Shown here: piece by piece, positions 47,497-56,988 of the stretch
How the letters are laid out: every line of letters starts with the position of its first letter
Numbering within the stretch: position 1 is the stretch's first letter
Assembly: GCF_000717055.1 (NCBI RefSeq)
Contig: NZ_JNXI01000006.1
Span: forward strand, 238,409-302,408
Length of the DNA stretch: 64,000 nt
Source of the DNA: Streptomyces iakyrus
GTDB taxonomy: Bacteria > Actinomycetota > Actinomycetes > Streptomycetales > Streptomycetaceae
Direction: 5' to 3'
Notes under the pieces: model-generated
What the model was told of the DNA's origin: nothing
The model's input: only the letters and a program-made list of their open reading frames with translations
Database searches by the model: none
Position numbers and translations under genes: made by a program

Positions 47497-48852
47497 TCAC
47501 TCGCCGCGGTACTTCGCCGCCGCGGCCTGCGCGAGGTCCTGCGACTTGTCCAGGGCCGTGTCCACCGACTGCCGCCCGGCGATGGCCGCGGCGATCTGCT
47601 CGGAGACCGCCGTACCCAGCACGGCGAACTCGGGGATGCTCAGGAAGCCGATGCCGTCGTAGGGGCGGGGACCGACGCCGGGGTCCTTCGGGTCGGCGGA
47701 GTCCGTCGCCGCCGTGTACTCCTGCCGGTACCAGGCGCCGGCCGCCTGCTGGTACTCCGGGTTCTCGTAGAGCGACTTGCGGTTCCCGGCGGGGGCCGAG
47801 GTCCAGCCCACCTCCTGGCCGACCAGCTCCTGGAACTCCTTGGAGGAGGCCCAGGAGATGAACTCCCAGGCGGCGTCCTTGTTCTCGGCCGCCTGCTGGA
47901 TGCCCCAGGCCCAGGTCCACAGCCAGCCGGCCTTCTCGGTCCTCTCGTGCGGGGCCGGGACGTAGCCGACCTTGCCCTTGACCGCGGAACTGTCGGCCTC
48001 GATCGACGAGGCCAGCGACGTGGCGTCGTACATCATGGCGCACTTGCCCTGGACGAAACGGTCCAGGATCTCCAGCACACCCATCCGCTCGGCGCCGGGC
48101 TGGCCGTGGGAGCGGAGCAGGTCGACGTAGAAGCCGACGGCCTTCTTGAACTCCGGTGAGGTCAGGCGGGCGTTCCAGTCCATGTCGTACCAGTGGCCGC
48201 CGAAGGTGTTGACGACCGTGTTGATCGGGGCGAGGTTCTGGCCCCAGCCGGGCAGGCCGCGCAGGCAGATGCCGCTCGCGCCGTCGGTTCCGTCGACCCG
48301 GGCGGCGAGGTCGGCGACCTGCTGCCAGGTCGGGTTCGGCGGCATCGTCAGCCCGTCCTTGCGGAACAGGTCCTTGCGGTACATCAGGAAGGAGCCCTCG
48401 CCGTAGAAGGGCTCGGCGTAGAGCTTGCCGTCCTCCCCGGTCAGCGAGGACGCCAGGTTCGGGAAGACGTCGTCCTGGTCGAAGTCCTCGTCGGCCTTCA
48501 CAAAGGAGTCCAGCGGGGCGAGCCAGCCGTTGCCCGCGTAGATCGGCACCTCGTAGGCGCTGACGCTCGCCACGTCGTAGCGGCCGGCCTGGGTCGCGAA
48601 CTCGCGGTTCATCTCCTCCCGCGCCTCGTTCTCCGGGAGCACGGTGTAGTCGACGGTGATGCCGGTCTCCGCCGTGAAGTGCTTCTTGGTGAGCTTCTTC
48701 AGGGTCTGGATCTGCGGCACGTCCGTCGCGAGCACGCTGAGGTCGGCCTGCTCCTCGCCGCCGGGCAGATCGGTGTCACCGCATCCGGCGAGGACCAGAC
48801 CGGCGGCGACCGCGCCGGCCACGGCCGCCCGGGTGAGGCGGCTCTGTTTCAT
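47497..48852 (-). CDS. sugar ABC transporter substrate-binding lipoprotein (CUT1 type)
   Basis: A 451-aa extracellular solute-binding protein, family 1. A signal with lipobox VAAGLVLAGCGD places it on the outer face of the membrane via lipid-modified Cys. The mature protein has the SBP_bac_1 layout: ETGITVDYTVLPENE, AGRYDVASVSAYEVPIYAGNGWLAPLDSF and a C-terminal ENKDAAWEFISWASSKEFQ. Polyol/sugar binding of the SmoE type is likely. No matching CUT1 permeases are adjacent; the next genes encode a CUT2-type system with its own binding protein, so this one is an orphan or borrows another transporter. Confidence 0.85.
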   Translation of the reverse strand: MKQSRLTRAAVAGAVAAGLVLAGCGDTDLPGGEEQADLSVLATDVPQIQTLKKLTKKHFTAETGITVDYTVLPENEAREEMNREFATQAGRYDVASVSAYEVPIYAGNGWLAPLDSFVKADEDFDQDDVFPNLASSLTGEDGKLYAEPFYGEGSFLMYRKDLFRKDGLTMPPNPTWQQVADLAARVDGTDGASGICLRGLPGWGQNLAPINTVVNTFGGHWYDMDWNARLTSPEFKKAVGFYVDLLRSHGQPGAERMGVLEILDRFVQGKCAMMYDATSLASSIEADSSAVKGKVGYVPAPHERTEKAGWLWTWAWGIQQAAENKDAAWEFISWASSKEFQELVGQEVGWTSAPAGNRKSLYENPEYQQAAGAWYRQEYTAATDSADPKDPGVGPRPYDGIGFLSIPEFAVLGTAVSEQIAAAIAGRQSVDTALDKSQDLAQAAAAKYRGE

Positions 48853-48946
48853 GACAGTCCGGCCCCTACCCACCTTTGCCACTTATTAGGCATTTCTTGG
48901 GAAATGCACTGCTGGCTTTCGGGGCCGGCTTCGGGGCGCCGGGCGG

Positions 48947-50239
48947 TCACGGCCGGCCGCGTCTCGCCTGGGCGCGTCTGGACAGCGCGTCGGCCGCCAC
49001 GGCGGCCAGCAGCACCCCACCTGTGATCATGAACTGCACGGCGTCCTGGACCCCGAGCAGCCCCATGCCCGAGGCGATCGACTGGATCACCACCACACCG
49101 AGCAGCACCGACCAGGGCGAGCCCCGCCCGCCGAACAGACTCGTCCCGCCGATGACGGCCGCCGCGATGGCGTTGATCAGCAGCATCCCGGAACCGGCGG
49201 CACGCGCCGTCGTGGGGCTCGCCGAGGTCAGCCCCGACGCCACGAACAGCCCGCCGACCGCGGCCAGCGTCCCCGACACCATGAACATCGCCACCCGCAC
49301 CCGCTCCACCCCGATGCCGGCCCGGCGCGCCGCCTCCACCCCGCCGCCGAGCGCGAACACCCGCCGCCCGTAACGGGTGCGGCGCAGCACGTAGTCCGAG
49401 ACGACCAGGACCACCAGGAAGATCAGCAGGGCGAGCGGCAGCCCCTGGAACCGGTTGAGGGTGACGGCCGCCGCGAAGGCCACCACCGCGAGGAGCCCCG
49501 TGCGCAGCCAGATCTCGCCCTCGGAGCGGAAGGGCATCCCGGCCGCCCGGTGACGGCTCCGGCGGCGGCGGGCGGCCAGGACGTACCCGGCCGTGCCGAG
49601 CGCCGCGACCGCGTACGCCGCCAGGTCGTCGCCGAAGTGGTGGCTGGTCAGCGAGGCGACCAGCCCCTCCTCGTCGATGTTGATCGTGCCGCTGGCCCCC
49701 AGCAGGTAGAGCGTCAGGCCGTTCCAGATCAGCAGCCCGGCCAGCGTCACCACGAACGCCGGCACGCCGAGCCAGGCGTGGAAGACCCCGTGGAAGGCGC
49801 CCACGGCCGTCCCCACGGCCACCGCCACGATCACCGCCAGCCACTCCGGCACCCCGTGGTTCACGTTCAGCACGGCGAACGCCGCCCCCGCCAGACCGCT
49901 GACCGACCCGACCGACAGATCGATCTCCCGGATCAGCAGGACGAAGACGATGCCGACGGCGACCAGCCCGGTCCCGACGATGTCCACGCTGAGGTTGGAC
50001 AGGTTGCGCGGCGAGAGGAACTTGTCGTCCAGCCCCTGGAAGACGATCCAGATCACGATGAGCCCGGCGATGACCAGGAGCGGCCCCCGCTCCCCGTCGC
50101 GCACGCCGGCGCGGACGTCCAGGGCGTACTCCCGCAGGTTGTCCTGCCAGCCACGGGTGCGCCGCTCGCCGTCGGCGGTGACCGGTCCGGCGCTGCCCGG
50201 CCCGCCGTCCCGGTGCGGCCCGCCGCGGCTCACGGCCAC
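48947..50239 (-). CDS. CUT2 sugar ABC transporter permease (XylH-like)
   Basis: A 430-aa membrane protein of the BPD_transp_2 family, with about 10-12 hydrophobic segments. IVFVLLIREIDLSVGSVSGL is the family signature near residue 105, and AAAVIGGTSLFGGRGSPW near 360. The length and split of TM groups suit xylose-type XylH permeases. GTG 50239 follows GAGGAGGC and overlaps the ATPase end by 10 bp. Works with the ATPase at 50230-51009 and the binding protein at 51025-52107. Confidence 0.88.
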   Translation of the reverse strand: MAVSRGGPHRDGGPGSAGPVTADGERRTRGWQDNLREYALDVRAGVRDGERGPLLVIAGLIVIWIVFQGLDDKFLSPRNLSNLSVDIVGTGLVAVGIVFVLLIREIDLSVGSVSGLAGAAFAVLNVNHGVPEWLAVIVAVAVGTAVGAFHGVFHAWLGVPAFVVTLAGLLIWNGLTLYLLGASGTINIDEEGLVASLTSHHFGDDLAAYAVAALGTAGYVLAARRRRSRHRAAGMPFRSEGEIWLRTGLLAVVAFAAAVTLNRFQGLPLALLIFLVVLVVSDYVLRRTRYGRRVFALGGGVEAARRAGIGVERVRVAMFMVSGTLAAVGGLFVASGLTSASPTTARAAGSGMLLINAIAAAVIGGTSLFGGRGSPWSVLLGVVVIQSIASGMGLLGVQDAVQFMITGGVLLAAVAADALSRRAQARRGRP

Positions 50240-51009
50240 GCCTCCTCGTCGCCCTTCGAACGGTGGGCCACGGCGTTGTCCGCCGCCCCCGTGACGGAGG
50301 AGATGATCTGCTCCTGGGTCACCGTGCTCACGTCGAACAGTCCGTTGTTGCGGCCCAGCCGCAGCACGGCCACCCGGTCCGCGACGGCCTTGATGTCGCC
50401 CATGTTGTGACTGATGAGGATGATCGCCATGCCGCGGTCGCGCACCTCCTCGATGAGGTCGAGCAGATGGCTGGTCTGCTCCACGCCCAGGGCGGCGGTG
50501 GGCTCGTCGAGCAGCAGCACCTTGGGCGCGCCCATGAGCGAGCGGGAGATCGCCACGGCCTGCCGCTGCCCGGCCGACAGCGCGGCGACCGGCACCCGCA
50601 CGTCGGGGATGCGGATCGACAGGGCGTGCATCAGATCACGGGCCCGGCGCTCCATCTCGACCTCGTCGAGGATGCCCACCCGGTCGATCTCGCGACCGAG
50701 GAAGAGATTGCCGACGACGTCCAGGTTGTCGCACATGGCGAGGTCCTGGTACACGGTCGCGATGCCCAGGGCGTGGGCGTCGTGCGGGCGTTTGATCTGC
50801 ACGAGGTGCCCCTCCCACTCGATGACGCCCCGGTCGGCGGGGCTGACCCCGGAGATCACCTTGATGAGCGTGGACTTGCCCGCTCCGTTGTCACCCGCCA
50901 GGGCCACGACCTCACCGGCGCGGACCTGGAGGTCGACGTCGACGAGCGCCTGCACGCCGCCGAACCGCTTGGTGATGCCGCGCAACGCCAGCACGGGGGG
51001 ATGGGCCAC
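50230..51009 (-). CDS. CUT2 sugar ABC transporter ATP-binding protein (XylG-like, single domain)
   Basis: A 259-aa ABC ATPase. Walker A is ALAGDNGAGKSTLIKVISG, the signature ALSAGQRQAVAISRSL, Walker B VLLLDEPTAALG and the switch His ILISHNMGDIK. CUT2 ATPases are usually two fused domains of about 500 aa; this is a single domain, as in some actinobacterial transporters. It lies 15 bp downstream of the binding-protein gene and overlaps the permease start. Confidence 0.9.
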   Translation of the reverse strand: MAHPPVLALRGITKRFGGVQALVDVDLQVRAGEVVALAGDNGAGKSTLIKVISGVSPADRGVIEWEGHLVQIKRPHDAHALGIATVYQDLAMCDNLDVVGNLFLGREIDRVGILDEVEMERRARDLMHALSIRIPDVRVPVAALSAGQRQAVAISRSLMGAPKVLLLDEPTAALGVEQTSHLLDLIEEVRDRGMAIILISHNMGDIKAVADRVAVLRLGRNNGLFDVSTVTQEQIISSVTGAADNAVAHRSKGDEEAWP

Positions 51010-51024
51010 GGGGAACCACCTCGC

Positions 51025-52107
51025 TCACCGGGTGAGCCCGGCCCGGGCGCAGGCCGAGCGGAGCTTCGGGGTGCAGATCTGGTCGATGGTGTAGACGCCG
51101 TCCCGGACGAGCGTCCGGCCGATGGTCTCGCGGGTCACGGCGATCGGGTCGAGCAGCACCGCCGGGACGTCCTCGGTCGTGGGACTGTCCACCTGCGCCG
51201 TGACCAGGGCGTCTACGTCGTTGCCGCGCGCCAGGGCGACGGCCATCGCGGCGGCCGCTTCGGTCTCCAGCCGGAACGGCTTGTAGACGGTCATGTACTG
51301 CTCGCCCTCGACGATCCGCTGCACCGCGTCGAGGTCGGCGTCCTGGCCGGTGACCGGCGGCAGCGGCGAGACACGGGCGCTCTTCAGCGCCGAGACGACA
51401 CCGGCCGCGATCGAGTCGTTGGCGGCGAGCACTCCGTCGATCCGGCCCGGGCCGAGGGCGCTGATCGCGGCGGACATGTGGTCGTGCGCGTTCTCCGTAC
51501 GCCACCCGATGGTGTCGTACGACTTCAGGATCCGCACCTCGTTCCGGAGGACGGCCAGGGATCCGCCCTCGTACCAGGCGGCGTTGGGGCTGGACGGATC
51601 GCCGTTCACCATGACGACACCGCCGCCGTCGGCCCTGGCCCCCATGCCCTCCAGGAGCGCCTGGCCCTGGAGTCTGCCGACCTGGGCGCCGTCGAAGCTG
51701 ACGAAACCCGAGATCGGGCCCTCGGCGAGCCGGTCGTAGGCGACGACCGGGATGCCCTCGCGCTTCGCCGCACGCACCGAGGAGCGCAGGGCCTTGGGGT
51801 CGACGACGTCCAGGATCAGAGCCGACACCCCTCGGGTGATCATGGAGTTCATCTGCTGCCGCTGGCTCGCCGCGTCGTTCTCGGCGTTGGCGTACACGAG
51901 TGTGCAGTCGGGGCACAGCTCCTTCAGCCGCTTCTCGATCAGGGGCTTGTCGGACTTCTCCCAGCGGGGCACGGCCCGGCTCGGCAACAGCAGCCCGATG
52001 GTCAGCTCGTCCTCGCCCTCCCCGCCGCCGTCGGTGCACCCGGCGAGGGACACGGCCAGGATGAGCGCCAGCAGCCCGGCGGCGGCGCGCAGACCGAGGC
52101 CGCGCAT
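51025..52107 (-). CDS. xylose-type sugar-binding lipoprotein
   Basis: A 360-aa periplasmic-binding-protein-like lipoprotein (lipobox AVSLAGCTD). It has the XylF/RbsB fold: LTIGLLLPSRAVPRWEKSDKPL, MITRGVSALILDVVDPKALRSSV, GIPVVAYDRLAEG, RIDGVLAANDSIAAGVVSAL and VTGQDADLDAVQRI. ALPSRAxxRWxxD-like opening points to a XylF or ChvE type for xylose or arabinose. Its ATG overlaps the stop of the large phosphatase gene (TGATG), so sugar uptake is translationally tied to that signalling protein. Confidence 0.88.
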   Translation of the reverse strand: MRGLGLRAAAGLLALILAVSLAGCTDGGGEGEDELTIGLLLPSRAVPRWEKSDKPLIEKRLKELCPDCTLVYANAENDAASQRQQMNSMITRGVSALILDVVDPKALRSSVRAAKREGIPVVAYDRLAEGPISGFVSFDGAQVGRLQGQALLEGMGARADGGGVVMVNGDPSSPNAAWYEGGSLAVLRNEVRILKSYDTIGWRTENAHDHMSAAISALGPGRIDGVLAANDSIAAGVVSALKSARVSPLPPVTGQDADLDAVQRIVEGEQYMTVYKPFRLETEAAAAMAVALARGNDVDALVTAQVDSPTTEDVPAVLLDPIAVTRETIGRTLVRDGVYTIDQICTPKLRSACARAGLTR

Positions 52108-55100
52108 CAGGGACCTCCCTCGCGGGGCCGGTTCCGGTGCGGGGGCGGGTCCGCGACCGGGTCGCCGATGTGCTCCATGGCCCGGTCGAGTCCCACGGCC
52201 TGCTCGCCGTCGCGGCCTGCCGTCCGCTCGTCGTGGCGGTCTGTGGCGGGGCCGTCGTGGCCGTTCGTGGCGCGGTGGGTGCCGTGGTCGTCGTGGCGGT
52301 CCATGGCGCGGTCGTCGTCGTGGCGGCCGGTCTCCTGCTCACCGTCACGGTCCGCGGCACGGTCGCCGTGCCCCTCCGCCGTACGGTCGTCGCCACGGTG
52401 CCGGCCCTGGTCGCGCGACCTGCGGCGATCGCGGTCCCGGTTCCGGCCCAGGCCCCAGCTGCGGTCCCGGCCCAGGCCCCAGCCGCGGCCCGGCTTCCGC
52501 TCCTCCTCCGGCTCGGCCTCCGGTTCCTCGTCCGGCTCCGTGCCGCGGTCCGGGTCCCCTTCCGGACGAGTGACGACGATCTCGCTCCAGACCTGCTTGC
52601 CGCCGCCCACCGGCACCGAACCCCAGGCCGCCGACACGGCCTCGACGAGGAAGAGCCCGCGGCCGCCCGTCGACTCCCAGTCGACGACCACCGGCTTGGC
52701 CGGCGCCCGGGGCGAGGAGTCGCTCACGGTCACCCGCAGCCGGTCCGCCGCCAGGGTCAGCTCCACCCGGACCGCGCCCTGGGTGTGCACCAGCGCGTTG
52801 GTGACCAGCTCCGACACCACCAGCAGGATGGTGTCGGCCTCGGCGGCGATGCCCCACGAACGCAGGGTGCGCGCACTGAACCTGCGGGCGTGCATCACCG
52901 CGTCCGGCAGCCGCCACACCACCCAGCCCGTCCGCACGGGCCGTACCCGCATCCCGTCGTAGCGCAGCAGCAGCACCGCCACGTCGTCCTCACGGCGCCC
53001 GGCCTCGCCGAGCAGCTCGTCCGCCATCCGTCCCGGGTCGGCGGGATCGGCCGCGGCGAGTGCCCGGCGTACGAGCCGCATCCCCTCGTCGACCTGCAGA
53101 TCGGCCGACTCGACCAGGCCGTCGGTGACCAGCGCGAGCACCGAGCCCGGGGCGAGCGCGAGGGCGGTGAGGGGGAACTCCGCGTCGGCGAGGACGCCCA
53201 GCGGGAGCCCGCCCTCGACCGCGATCTCCGCGGTGCCGCCGTCGGGATGCCGCACGAGCGGCGCCAGATGCCCGGCCCGGACGAACAGCGCGTTGCCCTC
53301 CTCCATGTCCAGTTCGGCGTAGCAGCAGGTGGCGAACAGGTCCGTCTCCATGCCGACGAGCAGCCGGTTGGCGTGCGCGACGACCACGTCCGGCGGATGC
53401 CCCTCCACGGCGTAGGCCCGGACCGCCGTACGCATCTGGCCCATGATCGTCGCGGCCCCGGCGCTGTGCCCCTGCACGTCCCCGATGACCAGGGCCACCT
53501 TGCTCTCCGACAGCGCGATCACGTCGTACCAGTCGCCGCCGACCTGGAGACCGCGCCGGGCGGGCAGATAGCGGGCCACGGCGGTGCCGCCGGGCAGCTT
53601 GGGCAGTCGGCGCGGCAGCAGGCTGCGCTGGAGCATCGTCGCGAGTTCCTGCTCGGCGTCGTAGGCGTGGGCGCGCTTCAGGGCCTGCCCGACCAGGCCG
53701 GCGGTGGCGGTCAGCAGGGCCCGCTCCTCGGGGGCGAACTCGTGCGGGGTGTCCCAGCCGACCAGGCAGACACCGGCCACACCGTTCTTGGCCGGCAGTG
53801 GCAGCACCGCGAGCCCGCCGGGCCCGATCCCCGCGAGCCCCGGTTCCAGCGCGGAACCGACCGGCCACAGGCTCACCCGGCCGTCCCGCAGCGCCGCCTG
53901 GAGCGTGGGCAGCGCGGTGACCGGCGCGTCGGGCCATTCCGAGCGCCACTCGCGGCGCCACAGCTCCGGCCAGGCCCCCGCACCCGGCGGATCGAGCACA
54001 GTGACCGCCAGCCGGTCCTCCAGCAGCTCGGCGAGCGCCACCCGGTCGGCACCCAGCGGCTCGCGCAGCGCGGCGACCACGACACGGCTGACGTCCTGGA
54101 CGGTCGTGGCGTCGTCGAGCGCGGCCGTCAGCCACTGGATCCGGGCGACGTCGCTGGCGCTGCGGCGCAGCACGGGGGCCGCGCTCACCACGCCCAGCAC
54201 CCGCTCCGGGGTGCCCTCGGGCCCCTTCAGCACCCGGCAGCTCAGCCGGAGCCAGCACAGCTCACCGGTGGGCCGCCGGATACGGAACTCCAGCTCACGC
54301 CGGCCGGGGGTCTGGGCGGACGGCTCGATGACCGACATCAGCGCGGGAACGTCCTCCGGGACGCTGTACGAGAGCAGCGTGTCGGTCTTGCCGTCGAAAC
54401 CGCCCTCGGGGATGCCGACGAGTTCGAGCAGCGCCGGATCCGTCTCGACCAGCCCGGTGCCGGGCGACAGGGCGAAGGACCCGACCCCCAGGGCGCGCAG
54501 GGCCGAATCCAGCAGCGGTGAGGGCGCCGACCGGTCCGCCTCGCCCCGCAGCCGCTCGGCGACGGCCTCGGCGTACCGCTCCAGGAACTCCCGCTGCTCG
54601 GCCCCGAACCCCTCCCCGGCCTCGCCCACCACGACCAGACATCCCAGCCACCCGCCCGCGGCCCCCAGCGGCAACGCCCCGAGCGGGGCGGAGGCCGCCG
54701 CGCCTTCCTCAGGCCCGAGCATCACACTCGCGAGCCACACGGCCCGCCCCCGCCGGTACGCCTCGGCGACGGCGGGGCAATCGCCCCCGGCGCCGGCCTC
54801 CCCCGGAGGCACCGGGGCGGGGGAGCCCCCGGAGGCGACAGGCGATGACGGCCCGGGGGCGGCGCTCGCACCCGTGGCCGCGGAACCGGCCGCGACCGCC
54901 ACCCGCCCCGGCAGCCGGTACCGCTGCTCGGACTCGGCCCCTGCCGACTCCACCAGCCGGAGCTCCGCCCCGTCCTCACCGCGCACGTACACCGCCGCCA
55001 GCGTCACCCCCGCGAACGCCAGCAGCCGCGCTCGCGCGGCCGGTTCCGGAGCGGGACGAGGCGGACGGGTGCCCCCGTTCCCCGGCGCCCGAAGACCGGG

Positions 55101-55145
55101 GACCGCGGCCCGGGCATCGCCGTAATGGGGCATGTCCGCATCCAC
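52107..55145 (-). CDS. multidomain SpoIIE-family serine phosphatase with PAS/GAF sensors and an anti-sigma kinase-like domain
   Basis: A 1012-aa cytoplasmic protein. Domains in order: a GAF-like region (about 30-210), PAS (about 230-330, GLVETDPALLELVGIPEG), GAF (about 345-490), SpoIIE/PP2C (about 520-720, with GGDWYDVIALSESKVALVIGDVQGHSAGAA carrying metal Asp residues), and HATPase_c (about 735-870, VVSELVTNALVHTQG and GGRGLFLVEAVS). The last ~130 residues are a His/Asp/Arg-rich low-complexity tail. Such proteins act in RsbU/RsbW partner-switching control of sigma factors. Being first in the sugar ABC operon is unusual and suggests sugar-linked signalling. ATG 55145 or 55133 could start. Confidence 0.88.
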   Translation of the reverse strand: MDADMPHYGDARAAVPGLRAPGNGGTRPPRPAPEPAARARLLAFAGVTLAAVYVRGEDGAELRLVESAGAESEQRYRLPGRVAVAAGSAATGASAAPGPSSPVASGGSPAPVPPGEAGAGGDCPAVAEAYRRGRAVWLASVMLGPEEGAAASAPLGALPLGAAGGWLGCLVVVGEAGEGFGAEQREFLERYAEAVAERLRGEADRSAPSPLLDSALRALGVGSFALSPGTGLVETDPALLELVGIPEGGFDGKTDTLLSYSVPEDVPALMSVIEPSAQTPGRRELEFRIRRPTGELCWLRLSCRVLKGPEGTPERVLGVVSAAPVLRRSASDVARIQWLTAALDDATTVQDVSRVVVAALREPLGADRVALAELLEDRLAVTVLDPPGAGAWPELWRREWRSEWPDAPVTALPTLQAALRDGRVSLWPVGSALEPGLAGIGPGGLAVLPLPAKNGVAGVCLVGWDTPHEFAPEERALLTATAGLVGQALKRAHAYDAEQELATMLQRSLLPRRLPKLPGGTAVARYLPARRGLQVGGDWYDVIALSESKVALVIGDVQGHSAGAATIMGQMRTAVRAYAVEGHPPDVVVAHANRLLVGMETDLFATCCYAELDMEEGNALFVRAGHLAPLVRHPDGGTAEIAVEGGLPLGVLADAEFPLTALALAPGSVLALVTDGLVESADLQVDEGMRLVRRALAAADPADPGRMADELLGEAGRREDDVAVLLLRYDGMRVRPVRTGWVVWRLPDAVMHARRFSARTLRSWGIAAEADTILLVVSELVTNALVHTQGAVRVELTLAADRLRVTVSDSSPRAPAKPVVVDWESTGGRGLFLVEAVSAAWGSVPVGGGKQVWSEIVVTRPEGDPDRGTEPDEEPEAEPEEERKPGRGWGLGRDRSWGLGRNRDRDRRRSRDQGRHRGDDRTAEGHGDRAADRDGEQETGRHDDDRAMDRHDDHGTHRATNGHDGPATDRHDERTAGRDGEQAVGLDRAMEHIGDPVADPPPHRNRPREGGP

Positions 55146-55489
55146 CTCCCGTCCATGCCGAAGCCACCGGCAGGTGGGAGTCCCCGTAACTCAGGCGACG
55201 ACGACGCGGGCACGGGACCGGCGGCGCGGGGTCGCGCCTCCCATGGCGGATCCACGCCGCTCATGAGCGGCAGGGCACCCTCACAACAGAATCGCACACC
55301 TGGATAACAGCGACATATGGGGCGACCGGACCGGTTGGGTCAGTAGGTCCGGCGGGTTCCGATCACCCACTCACGACCCCGGAACGCCGCTCGCTCAACC
55401 CGGCGCGGCCCGCACCGGAACCGGCGGATCGCCACAGCGGGTCCGGTCACCGGGCTCCCCGGTCACCGGACCCGCCCCGTCCGCCCCCG
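55146..55489. other. intergenic region between phosphatase and LPMO genes
   Basis: About 344 bp, no gene seen. It contains the promoter of the phosphatase operon and, at 55437-55475, the LPMO terminator. Confidence 0.6.
55437..55475 (-). terminator. terminator after the LPMO gene
   Basis: Perfect 17-bp arms (GCGGGTCCGGTCACCGG, 55437-55453 and its complement 55459-55475) with a 5-nt loop, 15 bp beyond the LPMO stop. Confidence 0.85.
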
Positions 55490-56549
55490 TCAGCCCACCC
55501 GGCAGGGCAAGCTGCTCGTGCTGTCACCGCCCGGCCCGGAGGCGACGTAGCCGAAGGTCGTGCTCTTGCCCGGGGCCAGGGAGCCGTTCCAGTCGGCGTT
55601 GTGGACCATCACCGCCTGGCCGTTGTAGGTCGCGCTGCCGCTCCACAGGCTGTCGACCCTCTGGCCCGCCGGGAGCCTCCAGTCGACCATCCAGCCGAGC
55701 ATCGGGACCGTGCCGGTGTTGGTGACGGTCACCTCGGACTGGTAGCCGCCGTTCCAGGTGCCCGTGGTCTTGCGGGTCGCCGTGCAGGTGCCGGGCACCG
55801 GCTCGGTCGGGTTGCCCGGCTCCTTGATGCCGGTCACCTCGCCGTTGCCGCCGTCGAAGACGACGTCGGAGCAGGAGTAGAAGGTCTCCTGGCTGTCGGA
55901 GCGCTGCCAGACCATGTAGATGATGTGGCGGCCCGACTTGTTGTCGGGGAGCTTGCCCTTCCAGGCGTAATTGGCCTCGACCGTGCCCGGGGAGCCGTTC
56001 AGCGGCGGGTGGTCGACCGAGAGGAAGGGCTGGGCCTCCATGTCGTTCCAGGTGAGCGTCTTCGTCGGGTCGAAGCCGTCCTTGGTGATGTAGACGTAGA
56101 ACCAGCCCGGGTGCGCCGCCCAGGCGTTGTACGAGAAGTCGACCGTCGCGCCCGAGGTGAGATGGGTGAGCGGCCAGTCCTTGCTGGGCGTGTTGAACCC
56201 GGTGAAGTTGGTGTTGCCGCCGCTGCACAGCTCGCCGTCCGGTACGAAGCCCTTGGTACGGCCGGCGCCGTCCGAGCGCAGCACCGAGAACCAGTTGTAG
56301 AACGGCGTGGTGCCGCTGACCTGCTGCGCACCCCGGCACGCGGGGTTCACCGGCTTGATCTCACCGGTGTCGGTCAGCCCGTCCTGCCAGCACAGGAACG
56401 TGCGGCTGCCGGGCTTCATGGGTGTGCCGTGCGCCTCCGCCTCCCCCCCCGGCCGTCATGACCAGGCCGAGGGCCGGGACGGTGACGAGGAGGGAGAGCA
56501 GCACGAGGAAGAGGGCTCTGGTCCGGGCGGGGAGTGTTAAGCGGGACAT
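55490..56549 (-). CDS. AA10 lytic polysaccharide monooxygenase with CBM2, frameshifted near the signal peptide
   Basis: The minus-strand start MSRLTLPARTRALF with a signal peptide (LVLLSLLVTVPALGLVMTAG) runs into a run of eight G (around 56440-56447) and goes out of frame. Removing one G restores MTAGGEAEAHGTPMKPGS, placing the copper-binding His1 of the LPMO (HGTPMKPG) at the mature start. The rest is intact: second His in YNAWAAHPGWFY, SDVVFDGGNGEVTG, then a linker and a C-terminal cellulose-binding CBM2 (GTCTATRKTTGTWNGGYQ onward). It resembles ScLPMO10B/CelS2-like enzymes that oxidise cellulose. Two CebR-like boxes lie upstream. The frameshift may be a homopolymer sequencing error or a true indel. 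Confidence 0.85.
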
Positions 56550-56642
56550 CGGGGATCCTCCCGACTTGCTTGTCAGGATCATGACAGCACCGTCCGTTCG
56601 TGGGGGTACGGACCTGCGGATGTATGTGCGCGGTGCGCGGAG

Positions 56643-56656
56643 TGGGAGCCGCTCCA
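56643..56656. promoter_or_regulatory. degenerate CebR-like box
   Basis: TGGGAGCCGCTCCA is a near copy of the CebR operator 94 bp upstream of the LPMO start and 24 bp from the perfect box at 56680. Confidence 0.4.
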
Positions 56657-56679
56657 GGGCGGGTTCCGGTCCACCGTTA

Positions 56680-56693
56680 TGGGAGCGCTCCCA
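56680..56693. promoter_or_regulatory. CebR operator
   Basis: TGGGAGCGCTCCCA is a perfect 14-bp palindrome identical to the Streptomyces CebR (LacI-family cellobiose/cellulose repressor) site as I know it. It sits 131 bp upstream of the LPMO start and implies induction by cello-oligosaccharides. Confidence 0.85.
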
Positions 56694-56988
56694 CCCCGCC
56701 TGTTGCGGAAGTTAGCGTCCAGCGGTCCAGATGTAAACGGCCCCCGCGCAAGCGCGTCGACGCGAGCCCCGTGTCTCCCGGCGGTGCGGCGGCCGGAACG
56801 GCGTGAGGGCCCCTCCGGGTGACGGACGGCGCGCGCTTCCTCGCGCTGCTCGCGGATCAAGAGGTCTTCCGTCTGACGAGGCGTCAGCCTCCCTGCCCGG
56901 CCCAGGAAGGCGCCCCCCAAAGGAAGTTGACTTTACTTTCCCTTTGCGGTTGGCTGCGGGATCGACCATCAAGATCCGGGGGGATCCT

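Noticed and set aside
52150..52480. Degenerate repeats in the phosphatase tail as a CRISPR or tandem-repeat locus
   Set aside because: The repeats are short, irregular and in frame as His/Asp/Arg codons; no constant spacer structure.
50263..52962. 899-codon plus-strand open frame across the sugar ABC genes
   Set aside because: Antisense of three well-supported genes and low-complexity in its second half.
52137..54521. 794-codon plus-strand open frame opposite the SpoIIE phosphatase
   Set aside because: Antisense shadow; the minus-strand frame holds coherent PAS, PP2C and HATPase motifs.
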